A stretch of DNA of 64,000 bases, from the NCBI GenBank assembly GCA_018127085.1, contig CM030722.1:62001-126000 (forward strand), in the 5' to 3' direction. The translations under genes were made by a program, and so were the position numbers. Position 1 is the first letter of the stretch. Each line of letters starts with the position of its first letter. Below are positions 62,710-64,000 of the stretch, one piece after another. The stretch is from Pneumocystis sp. 'macacae' (Eukaryota > Ascomycota > Pneumocystomycetes > Pneumocystales > Pneumocystaceae). A model generated the notes under the pieces. It saw only the letters and a program-made list of their open reading frames with translations. It was not told the origin of the DNA and did not search any database.

Positions 62710-64000
62710 TTACCATTTTTTATCCCATCTAGAAGCCATAGGTCGAGAATTTGATGGATGTGTTGTATTCATTTGGTTCTGTTGATTTTGATGTTGGATG
62801 ACTAGTTGTTGTAAAAGCTTTGAATTAGATGCAAGTTCTGGATTTGACAAGATTTCTGGATTTGCATTTAATACAGATAGAAGAATCGCTATATCTGCGC
62901 TAGAAAGTGATATGTTATTTGGAAAGTTCAACTCTTTTAAAATAGGAACAGCGGATAAAGGTGATATTGAAGATGTAGATGTGTTTGCTGCTTGATGTAT
63001 GATTGGTGCATTATTTAATTCTTTCCATTCATTAATGCATTGAGTATAAGATGTTTTATTGGTTGGAGGAACGGTATTGGATAATTTATTTACAACGAAT
63101 ACACCGAGAATGTATTTTTCTGTTCTTTTTTTTTCCGAAATATACACATTATCCATGAGTTGAATAAATTCCGGTAGCTGATCTGTTTGAGAAAGAGGTA
63201 TAATATATGCATCTTTTACAGCAGATGTTGTAGGTTTTAAAACTCCATAACGTTTTCGAGAATAAAAATAATGATAAAGCTTTTCGAATCCATGCTGCAT
63301 TTCTTTATTTTGTGGCTTAAATGAAATGACAATTAATTGTTTAGTTGAAGAAAGTTTCTGTTGACAAAGATATTCTGTTGATTTATCTACTGATATTCTT
63401 CCGTCTACGACAATTCTGTCCTGAAGAATTTCATTCCATGATCGTGTTGGAGAAATAGATGGACCTGCTACATGTATAGCTATAGCATTAAATTCTGTAA
63501 TTGAAGCCATAAAAAGTTTTCCTGACCAAATTGGATGAATGATATTTGTCTCAATAGTATTATAAGATGGTGAGTAAGGAGGCGTATTTGTGCTATTATT
63601 ATCATCGTCGATCATTCTATCGATATCTGGGTCAAAGTTTGTTCCTGTAGAATCTTGAGTGTGAACAGGATACTTTTCAGATACAGAGACTCCCTTTTGG
63701 GATTTGATATTACTCCATACATTCTGAATGTCAAAAGATTGTTTGGATTTTACGTTTCTTTTATTATTCTGAGAGATGTTTTCGTCTAGATCTGATTCAT
63801 TTATTTTCGGAATAATTGTTGTTTTTTCATGAATAGAACTAAGTTTTTGAGATGAAACTGGAGATTTCTTTAAAATCTTCTCCGGTTCAGTTTTAGATTT
63901 TAAAGAAAAAGGGATTGATGTTTCAATTTTTTGCTGTATAGGAAGGCCACTTATTTCTTGATCTCCTATGATTTCTTCTCCTTTATGAGTTCGACGAATT
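62710..64000 (-). CDS. Bye1-like protein, TFIIS-M end and SPOC domain, 5' part beyond window
   Basis: Open from the right window edge to the stop at 62710; the N-terminus is missing. At the edge is RRTHKGEEIIGDQ, the last part of the TFIIS central domain as found in Bye1/PHF3 proteins. A disordered linker rich in Ser/Lys follows, then a SPOC domain: HPIWSGKLFMASITEFNAIA, IHVAGPSISPTRSWNEILQD, IVVDGRISVDKSTEYLCQQK, LIVISFKPQNKEMQHGFEKL and YFYSRKRYGVLKP. The tail is Gln/Asn-rich (QHQNQQNQMN). Bye1 binds RNA polymerase II and H3K4me3 in yeast. The PHD finger expected upstream would lie outside the window. Confidence 0.82.
   Translation of the reverse strand, partial: IRRTHKGEEIIGDQEISGLPIQQKIETSIPFSLKSKTEPEKILKKSPVSSQKLSSIHEKTTIIPKINESDLDENISQNNKRNVKSKQSFDIQNVWSNIKSQKGVSVSEKYPVHTQDSTGTNFDPDIDRMIDDDNNSTNTPPYSPSYNTIETNIIHPIWSGKLFMASITEFNAIAIHVAGPSISPTRSWNEILQDRIVVDGRISVDKSTEYLCQQKLSSTKQLIVISFKPQNKEMQHGFEKLYHYFYSRKRYGVLKPTTSAVKDAYIIPLSQTDQLPEFIQLMDNVYISEKKRTEKYILGVFVVNKLSNTVPPTNKTSYTQCINEWKELNNAPIIHQAANTSTSSISPLSAVPILKELNFPNNISLSSADIAILLSVLNANPEILSNPELASNSKLLQQLVIQHQNQQNQMNTTHPSNSRPMASRWDKKW

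Overview
The window is nuclear DNA of a gene-dense ascomycete. The evidence is fungal gene content (Knr4/Smi1, Edc1-type decapping enhancer, Zn2Cys6 and Fep1/SREA-type regulators, Hse1, Pop4, Gpi16), very many short introns (mostly 34-60 nt, GT..AG with a branch-like CTAAC/CTAAT) and AT-rich spacers. Composition, intron density and gene style look most like Taphrinomycotina such as Pneumocystis. That is an inference; no database was searched. Exon boundaries were worked out by hand from reading-frame continuity, splice signals and family conservation.

Layout. 0.1-9.3 kb: KNR4 (+), HTD2 (+), EDC1-like (-), RBX1 (+), eRF1/SUP45 (+, 14 exons), a Zn2Cys6 factor (+). 9.8-16.4 kb: a GC-rich island that peaks above 70% GC inside a genome whose spacers can be nearly pure AT. 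It carries a derlin (-), a universal stress protein (+), mitochondrial ribosomal protein uL13m (-) and a SUZ12/VEFS-box Polycomb protein (+). The two divergent promoters in the island hold degenerate repeat arrays. The SUZ12-like gene starts at high GC and ends at normal low GC without a break, so the island is not a simple contaminant join. 16.9-24.8 kb: BRX1 (-), RAD57-like (-), RVB2 (+), LIN1 (-), YPT1 (-), APC15/MND2 (+). 25.5-41 kb: a KDM4-type JmjN/JmjC/PHD demethylase (+), mitochondrial citrate synthase (-), HSE1 (+), a PhnP-like metallo-beta-lactamase protein (+), an orphan (+), NUF2 (-), FEP1/SREA (+), POP4 (-). 41-50.8 kb: a large DH-PH Rho exchange factor (-), DCC1 (+), PET8/SAM carrier (-), a TilS-like tRNA-Ile lysidine synthetase (+). 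50.8-53.4 kb is a gene-free AT-rich block. 53.4-64 kb: UFD4 HECT ligase (+), a JTB-like membrane protein (-), GPI16 (+) and a BYE1-like TFIIS-M/SPOC protein cut by the window end (-).

The genes are mostly single-copy housekeeping genes and do not form one pathway. Loose themes are chromatin (SUZ12, KDM4, RVB2, BYE1), chromosome segregation and ubiquitin (NUF2, APC15, DCC1, RBX1, UFD4) and mitochondria (HTD2, uL13m, CIT1, PET8, TilS). No transposon, CRISPR, rRNA or convincing tRNA was seen. The most unusual parts are the graded GC island, the mirrored repeat array between uL13m and SUZ12, the SUZ12 gene itself, and RFX X-box-like palindromes in several promoters.
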